DNA of 64,000 bases, from positions 2,220,389-2,284,388 of the forward strand of contig NC_061864.1 in the NCBI RefSeq assembly GCF_907164915.1, read 5' to 3'. Shown one piece after another: positions 12,081 through 24,149 of the stretch; position 1 is the stretch's first letter; each line of letters opens with the position of its first letter. The translations under genes and the position numbers were made by a program. The notes below the pieces were generated by a model that did not search any database, had not been told where the DNA came from, and saw only the letters and a list, made by a program, of their open reading frames with translations. The DNA is from Impatiens glandulifera (taxonomy: Eukaryota; Streptophyta; Magnoliopsida; Ericales; Balsaminaceae).

Positions 12081-12277
12081 CAAACTCGAGCTCGAACTCG
12101 AACTCGAACTCGAGCTCGAACTCGAACTCGAACTCGAACTCGAACTCGAACTCGAACTCAAACCCAAACTCAAACCCAAACCCAAACCCAAACCCAAACT
12201 CAAACCCAAACCCAAACCCAAACTCAAACCCAAACATAAACCTAAACCCAAACCCAAACCCAAACCAAAACCAAAAT
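12081..12277. repeat. Hexanucleotide satellite, CTCGAA grading into CCCAAA
   Basis: About 33 tandem hexamers. The left part is CTCGAA/CTCGAG. The right part is CTCAAA and CCCAAA. Open frames across it encode only Glu-Phe or Gly-Phe/Leu dipeptides and are not genes. Confidence 0.9.
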
Positions 12278-13066
12278 TTATTTTCAAAATAAAAATATCA
12301 AACTTTCATACATATATAACATTTAAAACATTATATTTTAAAATAAAATATTAAACAATCATAAATATTTAAAAATTAAAAAAATAATAGTCCAAAGTCC
12401 AAACTTTAAAAATAGCAGACCACCATTACTAATCAAAATTCTAAAACATAAAATTTCAAAATTAAAGTACAAAATAATATAAATTGTTTGAACAATCAAT
12501 ATATTAATCTTTTTTAAGTATGTTCTTCAAATATAACACACGTACTTACCCGCAGTTAATAATATGAAATGTTTAAGCTTAAAACTAATTAATATAAAAA
12601 TACATGTTAAAAAATATCTAAAATTTAACTTATATATTAAAGAGTAGATACTGTCAAAAAAAAATATTCATAAACTTATTTATAATTAGAATCTACTAAT
12701 TATATATATATATATTATAATATACTATTAATCTTATAAATTCATTTTTCCATTCAACATATTATATATATATTATAATTTTTTTATCCCTTCATTTATA
12801 TATACTAACATTTTTTATTATATATAATATATTAACATTTTTTTATCTCTTTCAATATTGTATATAATATATTAACAATTTTTATCTCTTTCGATATTAT
12901 ATAATATTATATACTAATTATTATATCTTTATTTACACATTTTTTCTATCATTAATCCAACCATAATATAAATTGAAAATTATTTTATATAAACCCTGAT
13001 ATAAATTGAAAATCATTATATATAATAATGTTTCTATATTTATCCAATCTCTAATATAACTTCATG

Positions 13067-13070
<4 letters not shown>

Positions 13071-13152
<82 letters not shown>
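13071..13152. repeat. (TA)n microsatellite
   Basis: About 41 TA dinucleotides without interruption, inside the hAT element. Confidence 0.95.
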
Positions 13153-13161
<9 letters not shown>

Positions 13162-14923
13162 TAGTGTTTTTTTATATTTATCCTATAAGCATTAGTTTTT
13201 TATCATACATAAGGAAATCAAAGTTATCTATAATAGAAGTAAAAATAGATAGATTTTAATTACCTGTAAGCCTTGTGAATGAATGAGAGAAATATTGTAG
13301 ATGAAAGATAATATAAAAAATGGAATCAACCTATTATTAATGAGTGAAAGAAATAGTAAGGACAAAAAAAAGAAAAAAAAGATGAAATGATGAAAAAAAA
13401 TAAGAAGATGAAATGCTTGAAGAAGAAGATGAAATGACGATGATGAAGAAGATGAAATTGTGAAGACGGAAGAGATAGAAGAAAAAAAAATGAAGAGTTA
13501 TGTTGATTGAAATTAAGGTTTTGCTTTAAATAATATAATATAATAATATGGATTGGACCAATTATATGGGCTTTGAAAAGAGAGGAGAAAAGAGAAAAAA
13601 TATTGTTTTAAATTTTAATATTAACAATAAATACAAAATATATTATATTATCAGGCTCGAAAAAGCTCGAACAATCATTATATGAGCTCGAGTTCGGCTC
13701 GAATATTAAACGAGCCGACTCGAGCTCGATTAAAGTCAAGCTCAAGTCGAGCTTTGACCGAGCGGCTCGCGAGTAGCTCACGAGCGGCTTGACTCATTTG
13801 CAGCCCTAGATAGAACCATTATAAGTTCTCACACATATGATGTGAGCACCTAGAATCTAAATAACAAAACCTCTTATTCATTTTTTTCAAGTGGTTTTGT
13901 TGAATTCATTATGATCATTTCTTTTTCACATCAACTTCACCATATTTTCAGCATATTGCGCATTATTTTTCCAGTTGGAACATCTTTTTGATAATGTCTA
14001 ATATTGTGACATCTGTAACACTTTATTGTAGATATGTTAAAATATCTCAATTTGCCTCTTCCTTATTTTTTTTCAATTATTACTATAAAATTTGTGCCGA
14101 TGTGCAACTAAAAAACTTTAAAGTTCATCGATAGACTGTCATCTGACTATTGTCCCTGGCTTCTTCAATAACCACTACATTATGAACTTCTCTCTTAATG
14201 TTTTTAGAATATTAATAGAGTCTTCTAATTTTTCACCATTACTTCTAATCTTATTGGCTAATACTACAACTAAGCAAAATAGTAATTTATCGTCGTTTTT
14301 CATCCCAAGTATTTGGAATTTTCTTCGTAGAATATTAAAAAAATGATCTTTTACCTTCTCATTACCTTCTTACTCTCTCTTCAAAGAGTCTTATATGATT
14401 TTAGAGGTACTCTATAGTACCTATCCAATATTTGCTCGAATACAAATAATTATTCACCTTACCGTCTTTCATCTGCATCTCGTTAAATTTAGTTCCGGCT
14501 CCACTAGTTGTTGGATTGCCGAGTGCCTCAAGATCTTGAGATCGAAGTAAATTTTTCATAAACTCGCTCAAGCGATTGTAGCGGAGACCGTCAAAGCTAG
14601 AGATTCTCATTTGTATTTACTCATGTTTGAGAGTCTTTGAGCTCTAATATCACTGGTTGAAATCAGAGAATGCAAAACTATCATAATTTATTACTAACAA
14701 AAATACTTTATAAATAACCTAAACAAAATACAAGAAATTAAGAGATCATATAGGTTAATTATTAATTATAAATTGCATTGATTTAAGAATTCAAAATCAA
14801 AATGAAAAATTACTTTATTATTTATTAAGTGAAATATTATATGTAATTCAATACCCTGTTCTCTAAATTATAACAATTTCAAAAACAAAAAAAAGAAATC
14901 CATATCGTGTTTTGCATCCCAGT

Positions 14924-15951
14924 TCATGTCAAAGCAGATCTAGTCACTTCATACACCAAGAAGCATGTGGCATTAGCAGGGATGCTTCGAGCCATAGCAG
15001 GTCCAAATCCCCTATATAAGCCCTTAATTCCTTGTGCTTTCAAGATTTTCTTGAAAGCATCAATTGAGCCTGAGTACTTGGGATTTCTAAAGTCATCCAC
15101 CTGAATCAAGCTCTTGACAACATCGGTTGGGTATACAGATAGCCAAAAGGAAGCACCTGCCAGCCCTCCCGCAACCATCAAAGAACCTTGCCCCAAACTG
15201 GAAGTATCAGACCCTCCTGCAAGGTACTGCTTTAAAGCCTCATATACACCAAAAGTAACAGCATTTCCAGGCACTTCACGGGCCAAAGTTGGAATCAAGC
15301 CCTTGAATAGGCCTCGAATACCCCCTTCTGACCTTATTACATGTCTTGCTACCTCCATCGGCCCTCCATACTTCACTAAGGCTACACCACCCGAATTGCT
15401 TCCCGCCAAAGCACTTTGTGCTTGTAACCTGTTTAATGGTTTTCAGATTTACACCCCACAATTCAAGACATCAACTTGATGTTTATTACTTTAAAGAATT
15501 AGACCCATCATCTAGAAATCAACTAGAATGCAATTGCAAATAAAAACAAACCAGACCTGCATTTGATCAATTCGGTAGGGCATGCCAAGAAAGAGACAGC
15601 AAGTCCTGCACCAGCACCGCAGAAAATCTGATCACGAGGCGTAAGTGAAGCGCCGCCGGATTGGGACCTGAACAAGGCTTCCATTTGGCCTCTGACGGAG
15701 AAGAGGACAGCATTGAAAGCAGCAACGGTGGCCAGGGGAGCACCCATTCCTTTATACAGACCCCTCGGACCTTCTGCGGCGATAGTTTGTCGGACAGCAT
15801 CAATGGCACCGGAGTACTTGGAGAACTGACCTGGAAGAGGAACAGGTTGGCTTTGTAGTTTTACCTTTATGGTATCAAAAGGGTGTCCCACGATCAGTTG
15901 GGCAGCCCCACCGATTGTCCCAGAAAATAGATCCTTTGCAAGATCACCCAT
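14924..15951 (-). CDS. BOU: Mitochondrial carrier family protein, BOU (A BOUT DE SOUFFLE) type
   Basis: Two exons (minus): 15557-15951 and 14924-15428, joined at LIKC-R-LQAQ, give 299 aa, the normal carrier size. The three-fold carrier repeat is intact. Its signature motifs are PFDTIKVKLQ, PTELIKCRLQ and PTDVVKSLIQ, each at the end of an odd transmembrane helix. Diagnostic BOU words include GGAAQLIVGHPFDT, YKGMGAPLATVAAFNAVLF and GGSDTSSLGQGSLMVAGG. The family sits in the mitochondrial inner membrane. The Arabidopsis member was first linked to acylcarnitine-like transport and later to glutamate exchange and photorespiration (established knowledge). The first ATG is at 15951; three bases further upstream is only TTG. 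The intron begins GTCTGG, a weak donor, but the frame and the protein join are exact. Confidence 0.94.
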
Positions 15952-16376
15952 CAAAATGACTCAGCGATAGAGATGATGATGATGATGAACAAATTTGAAG
16001 ACGACGCCACCAATGAGCTGAAAGCGATGGAGAAAACGGCCAATAATAATCAGAGGAGCTCAGAGAAAGGCATAAATGTATATAGGGTTCCACATGACTA
16101 CTGTACTGTAAAGCTTGTTTGGTTTGCTTTATTCATTTGTTTGTACTATGTATTTATTGTTATTAGAGAATAATGTTAGGTAGCCTAGTAGGCAATATAT
16201 GTTTGTCTCTTGTTTCATACTAATTCAAATAAATTATTAATCACATTTTTTTATAATATTATAAATATTAAAACATAATATATTTTATTCAGTTAAAAAA
16301 TATATAAGAAGTTAGTATGACTCCATAGTCTCCTTCCAATCTCAATTTAAGAAATTATTTTTTATGTTTTCTCTTC
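15952..16376. other. Upstream region of the BOU-like gene
   Basis: Immediately upstream of the start are (ATC)n triplets and a GC-richer stretch to about 16100, probably 5' leader and promoter of the leftward gene. A rightward ORF here has no recognisable content. Confidence 0.4.
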
Positions 16377-16675
16377 AGCCTCGTTTGAAAATCTTAGGTT
16401 ATTTGATTTTTACCTGGAATTTAAAAAAAAATCTTATATAACCTAAATGAAAAGAAAACCAGGTTTTTTAATTTTATTTACTTAATATTAATATAACCAT
16501 GTACATATATCAATAAAGGGTATTTTTAAATTTTTTTTAAATAAATAGTGGGTAATTTAATTATTTTAATATATAAAAAGATTGATTAGATAATTGAGTT
16601 GATAAATTAATTTTTGAATAAAAAAAATAAAACAATAATAATAATAACCACTACATCAAACAAACCCTTAGACAT
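16377..16675. repeat. Probable MITE of the CCTTGTTTGATG family
   Basis: The left end GCCTCGTTTGAAAATCTTAGG pairs loosely with the right-end complement AAGGGTTTGTTTGATGTAG. The filler is AT-rich and the limits are approximate. It lies just upstream of the BOU-like gene. Confidence 0.45.
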
Positions 16676-16715
16676 CTACATGATAATTTGTACTCATTAG
16701 TCATTCCCATTCATT

Positions 16716-16979
16716 CCAGGGCGAATTCAGAATTTTTTTTTCACTGGGCTTAAGGTTAATTTGGATACTTGGGTCGGATTTTGGGTTGACCCGCCCATAA
16801 ACTTAAAACGGTTAAAAATAAAATTAAAAATGCTAGAGGTATGTTTCGAACTTACAACCTAACAAAAACAAGTACAATCCTTTAACGAACTAGGTTACTA
16901 AGATTTTATATTTTAAATTCAACACCAAATTTGATAAACGCGAGACGTTTTAACATTAATATAAATTCAAGTTTGTAAC

Positions 16980-17037
<58 letters not shown>

Positions 17038-17792
17038 GATGTTGAGTAAATGGATACTTGAGTCGGATTGTGGGTTGACCCACCCATAAATTTAAAACAG
17101 TTAAAAATAAAATTAAAAATGTTATCCGTAATTTTTTTTCACGGTTTTTTATATTAGGGCTAAATGCTAATTACACTAATACGGGTAATAAATAAAAACA
17201 TTAATCAAATTGTTCCATAAATATCCTTACTAAAATAAAATAAATATATAAAATTTAATTAAAGATAAGAATATTCCATTTAAAAAAGAAATTTATAAAT
17301 TTAAAACTATATAGTTGAAGAAAAATTAAATTTAAAAATGTAAAAAGTTAAATTAATTAAGTTTTAAATAAAAAAAACTAACTATATATAAATAAAAAAA
17401 AATATGAAAATATAATAAGTGAAGTTAATTATATGATAATATAAAAAAAAAGTAAATAAAATATAAAAATAATAATAAAATTACAAAATCATCGTTATAA
17501 AAATATATTATTAAGTGAATAGACATTTAAAAAATTAGAGATCATTAATGCATATAAGTTATATTAGAAGAGTATAATTATAAATTATATTAACTTTTAA
17601 AATATAATAAAAAAATTAAAATAATAATACAAAACCCGGGGAGAGGCCAAAGTTTGAACACCTTACCTCCCCATTATTGTTTCATTCAAATACCAACTGG
17701 ACTACATAACATTTGTTATTCATATACATATAAAACTTTATTATTTTAAAATTCTACCCTGGGCTAGAGCCCGCCACGTGGTTCCGCCGTTG
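16716..17792. mobile_element. Candidate non-autonomous element containing two copies of a dispersed repeat
   Basis: The octamer CATTCATT flanks both sides (16708-16715 and 17793-17800). The ends CCAGGGCGAATTCA and (as complement) CAACGGCGGAACCA match at 9 of 14 bases. The inner ends have TGGGCTTAA versus the complement of GGGCTAGAGCCC. Inside are two related ~80-100-bp segments (16751-16850 and 17043-17125, with GGGTTGACCC and ACCCATAAA words) on either side of a (TA)n tract. An 8-bp duplication suggests hAT, but the flank is low-complexity, so this is tentative. Confidence 0.4.
16984..17035. repeat. (TA)n microsatellite
   Basis: About 26 TA dinucleotides between two copies of the dispersed repeat. 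Confidence 0.95.
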
Positions 17793-17800
17793 CATTCATT

Positions 17801-20640
17801 TATGATTTTTTTTTTCAAACAATATTTATGATAAAATCTCAATTTTAGAGTTAATAGATAATTTAAATGACAATAATATTATTTATGAGATAAAAATAAA
17901 TAAATTTAATTATTAATAAAAAAAATCAAAATAAAAGTAAAGGCAATAAATCTGATAAAAATAAAAAAGAATAAAAACATGATAACTTTTTAATTGATGA
18001 ATCAAACAAAATACTTTGTTAACAGTTACATGCAAAATTCAAATCGCTTACTTCCTTTACCAGAAAAAAACAGAATACCAAAATAATAAAATTAAACTAA
18101 TATGTGTATAAATTGACTTGTCAAATCCATTTATTTTTAAAATGGATAGAAGTTGATTTTGTTTTCTTAATTTTTATTAAAATATTAGTTTAATTGTTTT
18201 TAATATGTACTAAACTCATTTTTTTTTAATAAATATAGCAAACTCCTTTTTTTTTAATTTTATTTAAGTTTTTAGATAATCTATATATTTTCTTAATCGA
18301 TTTAAATATTTTTCTTTCTAAAATTATATAAAACATTCCTCTAAACCTGGAGTTAACTAGAAAAGAACATGAAAAATAATCTAAACAAAGTCTAAACCTG
18401 TAAATCAAAATGAACTTTGATAGTAAAGTAAACAAAATATTTTTGTTGTCATTGAAATTTACTAAAATTCCTAAAATATCGAATCAATTTTACAAAAATA
18501 AATACATAATATTTTTCTCATTTTCTCAAAATAGTTAAATAGAAATATATGGGAGCGAGTAATTTAAATAATATGTAGATTATTTAAAAAACTGTGATAG
18601 GGATAATTTGAAAAATAAAGTTTTTTTTTAAAAAAAAAAAATTAAAGGGTACTAATATATAATGATAAAGGTGAATACTTACCATAAGGTCATGGGTTCA
18701 AGCCCGTCATACAACAAGTTCTGCGTCTGGTTAAATTGTTAAATATGTTTGCGGGTTACCTACTTAATCTGTTTTCCCATTTTTATTTTTTTTTATGTAA
18801 TGATAAAATATTATTTTTTAAGAGAATAGAGACTATTTTAATATTTTGATTAATCAATTAAATAATTTGATAAATATTTAATAAATAATATTTAAGTAGG
18901 TTCATACTTATTAAATTAAAAAAATATATATATATATTTCAAAATATAGTTATAAACAAGTTGTTAAGAACACTTTTGATAATAAAAAGTAGAGAAGATA
19001 TTGTTGGGCCTGGGGAACATTTTATGAAACATATTTATTTTGGGCGGTTTCTAAATAGAGAGAGTGGGCCGTGAAATGTGGACCTCATTCATTTAATGTG
19101 TAAAAAGTTATCATGATAATAAAAAAAACATAATTATAAAATGATACCTACAAGATATTGTCAATATGGCCCACACAGTTGTGTGAAAGTGACAAAATTT
19201 TAAATTGCCCTTCAACCTCTTGTGTTATTAATTTATTCTTTTTCTATTCAGTATATATTATTTTAAAACAACTTCCTAAATAAACATTAATATTTCCCTT
19301 TCCAATGTATTCTTTTTCTTCTTTTTATTTCACCTTTACACAAACGTAATGTAATTATGGTAAAATAACTCAATAAAAAATATTATAAATAAGTCACAAC
19401 ACCAATTGATCTTAATTATAAAATGAATCAAATCCAGTCAACAACAAACACTCATACTATCGGCATCAAAAAGCTCCACCCACCAATTTTTTATAAGAAT
19501 TTGTACACAAATGGTGAGCTCTTTCTTGCCTTTTCTTTTCATTTACCTATGTTTGTTTGTAGATATTGTTGTGTAAATTCAATTCATTTTATAATCAAAT
19601 AATTTAAATTTTAAGTGATTATAAATATATATTAAATGATAAAGCAAATAATCAAAATCAATAATCACAAATACATTAATTTTTGCACTCTACCACAGTG
19701 TGAGTGATGATTCACCACAGTTATAAATCACTAATAAAAAAATGTTTTGAAAATAACACATGATTATAATAATGATTCAAAATACAAATATCTAAAAATT
19801 AATATTTTATCACTGTAACAATTACAATTTTGAAAATTATCAAAGTAAAAAGTAAAAAATTATATGTGCATCTAATAAAGATGTATAATTTAGGAGATGA
19901 CTGCATAAAAAAAAAAAAACATTTTTAATAAATAAGATTAACTTTAACTTTTAACAAAATAAAACAAATTCTTATAAAAAATAAGGTCAAGATCATTTAT
20001 TTGATTACCATATTAACCATTAAGGTTATTTTTTATAAATAAAAAAATCATCATGCATATCTTTATTGTTTATTAATTAAACTTGGATGGTATAATTTGA
20101 AGGTAAAATTTTAGTCATTTAAATTTTTTTCACAAGCGAATTATTTTCACATTTATATAAAATAACCGTTACGCGCTGTCTTCTTACTGTAACGTATTAT
20201 TTTATTTTTTTAATCATTTTATCACATTTATATAAATAAAATAACAATAGTACTATATTTTTCGATTTTTTCAATTATTTTCACATATTACATCGTTTTT
20301 AAAACATTGAAACCGTATTCGACAGTTTTAAATACGTATATTTAAAAAAAATACTAAATTTAAAATATAAATACATCAAAATCGGTAGATTTTATGTCAT
20401 TATTAAAAAAAAATTAAAATCTATATATTTTTTAATTTTCTTAAATATAATTATTATTTTATTTAAAAATATAATAAATTAATTATAAAAAAAATAATAC
20501 GTTAAAATAATATAACCAGTTTTGTTCATTTAATTTTTTTTTTTAAATTCGAACCCATATACTAAAACTCTCATTCTTATAAAAGCATCCAAGTTGGAAC
20601 CTCAAATTAACCATGCTAATTAAAAAAAAACATAGAAAAA
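17801..20640. other. AT-rich intergenic sequence, no gene seen
   Basis: Mostly poly-A/T-rich DNA. At about 18680-18720 there is a tRNA-like T-arm word (GGGTTCAAGCCCGT), which matches an RNA polymerase III B box but has no convincing A box or full tRNA fold. It may be a decayed SINE. Nothing else was recognised. Confidence 0.4.
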
Positions 20641-20669
20641 TGAAAGATGAAGAAAAAGGGCCATTAAAA

Positions 20670-20910
20670 TCCATGAAGAATCTGGGATTGTGCCGTTGGA
20701 TGATCTGCGGTGGAGAGTGGAACGATGTCACTCTCAAGTCTCAGCTGTGGATAGGAGAAAGGCAATGATTGCTGTGAGAGAAAGAGAAAGAGAAAGAGGT
20801 AATGTCTTATTTCAAATCAGAGCCCCCCATGCACTGAAGTCGACTTTACCCCCATTTCTCTCTCTCTTCTTCCTCAACCATACATTCATTCTCTCTCTCT
20901 CTCTCATTGA
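20670..20910. other. GC-richer island of unknown role in AT-rich DNA
   Basis: About 240 bp of near-balanced base composition. It contains GTGCCGTTGGATGATCT, a (GAGAAA)n stretch and then a CT-rich run. The surroundings are far more AT-rich. The open frame through it (20690-21028, +) ends in TA-repeat peptide and matches no family I know. It may be the promoter or leader of a non-coding transcript. No known plant microRNA sequence was spotted by eye. Confidence 0.3.
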
Positions 20911-21636
20911 TAATAACATACCAAATCTCACTTTGTATATGTTTTCTTGGTTTATTATTGTCTTTTTTTACTGTGCAGTTACCGAAAGAAATATATCGAA
21001 TCTTGGTTATATATATATATATATATAAACAGGTGGTAATGTATATATATATATAGTCGACAGAGATACGTACATTAATTACTACTCATGATCATGATTC
21101 ATGAATATATATATATGTATGATATATATTTGTCGTCGTCGTCGTCGTTCGTACTCTGTACGTAATTTAATTACCAGATTGTCCTTTATCACCACTATTT
21201 ATACATGCTTTTGTCTTTCTGAAACCACATGACTGCCTATTTCTTCTTCAATTCAATTTATCATCCATCAATATCAAATTAATAATTACAACTTTCTTTA
21301 TAATTAATTTATATATAAGAGCTAGCCTAATTAAGATCAGTAGTGGTGTATACAAACGTCGTATGTGAGAAAGAGATCAGGAGATCCATCATGCATGTCG
21401 GCATATATATACATATATATATATATATATATGGGGACCAAACTAGCTATAGGTACTACTTTTTTATGGATGTTGGAGGAAATTAATTAATTATATAATA
21501 ATATTACAATATCCATCAGAATATATATAGCTAGCGACTGGCTTAATTTGTTGTGGTCTCTCTTACCAAGTTAGCTAGCTAGCTGTCCACCTCTAAATTA
21601 TATATGGTGGGAGGGGGTCCAAATTTCATTTCACTT

Positions 21637-21870
21637 AAGCCTTGTTTCAATTGGGTTTTCATAGAAAGAGAAAATAATAATAATAATAATAATGATCGAT
21701 GATTTTAAAGAAGTAACGATTATTTTTGGTAAAAAGATTTATATATATATATATAATAAAAAATAATAATTTAAAATAAAAGGTATTTTAGTATTTTGAT
21801 TAATAAAATAAATGATTTGATTATTTATAAGTGATTGATTAAAAAATTAATTTTCAAACAAAACTTTATT
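21637..21870. repeat. Probable MITE, CCTTGTTT family
   Basis: The left end AGCCTTGTTTCAATTGGGTT and right end TTTTCAAACAAAACTTT are approximate inverted complements around AT-rich filler. The limits are approximate. Confidence 0.4.
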
Positions 21871-24149
21871 GTATAAATATAAATGCATCAGATAATAAAT
21901 ATGTTATATATATTGAGGGACAAAGATTCTCTAAATATGTTATCCTTTTCGATCCCGACCACATCAACTTCTTATAACTTCCTAGCTAGCTAGCTAGCTA
22001 GATAGATAGATGCTATATTTATATATATACTCTTTTCATGTCTTCAATATACATATATATCCAACTTTCAACTTATTGGAACACCTGAAACAGTATATAT
22101 ACCATTCAACTAGCTAGTTACTACAAATTAAGTTTGAATTTAACTAATTAATTGGATTCTTTTCATTAATTCATAATATTAAACACAAAAATCATGAAAA
22201 TTTAATTTGCTACAAAATATGCCACAATATCAATATAAGTTAAAAAAAGAAAAAAGGAAAAAGAAAAAAAAAAGAGTTCAAAATTAAGTAGATGGTCCAA
22301 TTCGAGGTTCTCTAATGACATTAGATCAATATCAGTTTAACATACTAAGTAGAATACATATGTTTTTCAGAACACTGTAAATGAGACCCATATGATTTCT
22401 CTCTTGTGGAAGGTTATACACCAATGCTTTAATTATTCAATTTGACTAATTTTAATAACCTAAACAAAATCAAATATCATTTCATTTTCCTTTCATCCAA
22501 CCCATTATTTAATTCATTTACCAAAATACTAATACATTCTATTTTAAATTATTATTTTTTATTATATATATATACTCTTTTAATAATCATTATCTCCTCA
22601 AAATTATCAATTATTAATATTTTTTTCTCCCTCTAAATTTTTCAAATAACTTCAATCCGAAACTCTAAACAAATGTTGATAACCCAAACTCAGGGCGACA
22701 CAGCAAGCCCATGAGTTAGGGTAAACACAACTCTATGCCTCCCGATAACCAAATTTAAAAAACAAAAAATTATTTTCTCTTTCATTCTTTCCTTTTGATC
22801 TCTTTCCTCAAATTTTCTTTGTAAAACAAATAGTCTATGAATGAATCTGATAACGATACCAACAAGTTGTAGCCTAGCTAGCTTGATGCAGCCATTTGGC
22901 ACAAAGACTCAAGACCCCAAGGGAAATAAGTTGTTAGTGTTTACACATCAACATAAGTATCATAGAGAATTCTAGATAGCATCCTGGCAAATCCCCATTT
23001 TTTTTCTACTGGCTGGCTATGATCATATTGATGTTTTATTAATCAAGAATTTTGTTTTCAGACTTATATATAATCTCATGGGTGTGAATTGACAACATTA
23101 TGTCATATGATTTGTAAACAGCAGGAATTAATTTCATGTTACAAAATAAATAAAAATATATAAGGTTCAATCTGTTTCCACTTAAATCAGGACTCTGGCA
23201 CTGAGTTCCCAAGAAGTTACATTAATGGCTGGGTACTGTAAAATATTTAAATAAGTTTTGAATGAAATAATTAAACCGTGTCTTACATGGTAAATAAATG
23301 GAAGATAAACCTTATAAACAACGAATCCTTTATGTGCAGACAATAATCAAAGAGCTCATTCATAAGGGGACAAGATATTTTTTTAATTAGAGATTTCTTA
23401 AAAGCATTGTCCATATCATATGTGTTATAACTATTGTCCTTGGCAACTCTCTCTTCAAGAAATTAAGAGAAGAAAGAGAGATCACCCCCACGGAAACATA
23501 TGCATGCCCCAGAATTTAAAAGCCTGAGGGAGAAAATGACACTGCACTGCTATCTAATTATCACACTCTCTATCTATCTTGATTGCTCATCAAAACCCTA
23601 ATTCTCAATAGTGAAATTCTGGAAAAATATCTGATAAAAGTGTTTTTTTTTTGTTTTTTTTTTCAAGAATAAATATATTGATAAAAATAAAAATAAAAAA
23701 ACAGTTTTTTTTTTAATATATACCAAAACACTTTATATTTTATTTTTTGGGGTTTAAATTAAAAAAAAATGATTAGATGGATGAAATGATTGCTGTTTAG
23801 AATAAAAACTCTTTAAAAAAAATCTTTAAAATCCAGAGATCAAACAAGCTTAAAGACAAGGGATGAAAGTGAGAGTATCATCAATCTTAAAATAAAAAAA
23901 AAAAAAACTAGTTTTCAGTATTTATTTTCCTCATCTGTAATGTACTGATGTCCAGTACTAGCCATTTGCAGGATCAATCACATGTACACACTACTACACA
24001 TGCACAATTCAAGAAATCAAACCATGTAAATTAATGTCACAAATTGAAAATAATTATACTAGTAAACTAGAAGAGAAGAAGAACACAACATTTTTCATAT
24101 AATATCATCAAAAAAGTACAAGATTACATATTCAATTTAATTAACATGA
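21871..24149. other. Intergenic sequence downstream of the SUPERMAN-like gene
   Basis: AT-rich, with GCTAGC repeats near 21980. A moderately GC-rich patch at about 22690-22910 has only an unrecognised short ORF. No RNA gene or protein family was recognised. Confidence 0.4.

Larger units (their letters stand above)
11895..13808. mobile_element. Non-autonomous hAT element nested in the copia remnant
   Basis: A 1914-bp element. Both ends carry the terminal inverted repeat TAGGGCTGCAAATGAG (left at 11895, right as its complement ending at 13808). Just inside are further GAGCTCGA-rich subterminal repeats in opposite orientation. The flanking 8-bp duplication is GATAGAAT (11887-11894) versus GATAGAAC (13809-13816), 7 of 8 identical, which fits hAT. 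There is no transposase ORF. The interior holds a hexamer array (12081-12277), a (TA)n tract and AT-rich filler. Copia homology resumes in the same orientation on each side, so the insertion postdates the retrotransposon. Confidence 0.85.
9770..14660 (-). pseudogene. Degenerate Ty1/copia retrotransposon (gag-int-RT remnant), interrupted by a hAT element
   Basis: Read on the minus strand, pieces of a copia polyprotein appear in the right order but with many stops and shifts. Near 14640-14655 there is a decayed primer-binding site (ATATTAGAGCTC, compare TATCAGAGC). A gag start with ISSFDG and SEFMKNLLRSQDL lies at about 14540-14610. Gag of the UBN2 type with LANKIRSNGEKLED lies at about 14210-14270. 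A zinc knuckle CYRCHNIRHYQKD lies at about 13970-14030. After the hAT insertion come YYILNLRNNLLSMSHLSE (about 11725-11790), integrase fragments including HMWSHNINFDE (about 11280-11345) and reverse-transcriptase pieces (FLHGELT-like near 10120-10140). DVLIINLYVGKMKYFLGVEI at about 9925-9985 is a YVDD region that has lost its aspartates and downstream sequence. Flanking LTRs were not recognised. It is dead and old. Confidence 0.8.

Noticed and set aside
12034..12287. ORFs encoding (Glu-Phe)n, (Gly-Phe)n and (Ser)n/(Leu-Gly)n
   Set aside because: They are translations of the CTCGAA/CCCAAA hexamer array in different frames, with no start context or flanking coding sequence.
15973..16173. Rightward 66-aa ORF starting with five Met codons
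   Set aside because: Starts in an ATG triplet repeat directly upstream of the leftward BOU-like gene and resembles no protein. More likely leader/promoter DNA of that gene.
18670..18730. Possible tRNA gene at a GGGTTCAAGCCCGT word
   Set aside because: No matching acceptor stem, D-arm or A box at tRNA distance. At best a decayed SINE.
20690..21028. 112-aa ORF with Arg-Glu repeat
   Set aside because: The repeat comes from GAGAAA simple sequence and the tail from (TA)n. No family is recognised.
22690..22902. 70-aa minus-strand ORF in a GC-richer patch
   Set aside because: No homology recognised, no promoter or intron signals, and ordinary chance length for the region.
20600..23600. Search by eye for known conserved microRNAs (miR156 to miR408 types)
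   Set aside because: No mature microRNA sequence was found. An apparent GAAAGAGAG near 23475 does not match miR156, and no opposing hairpin arm was seen.
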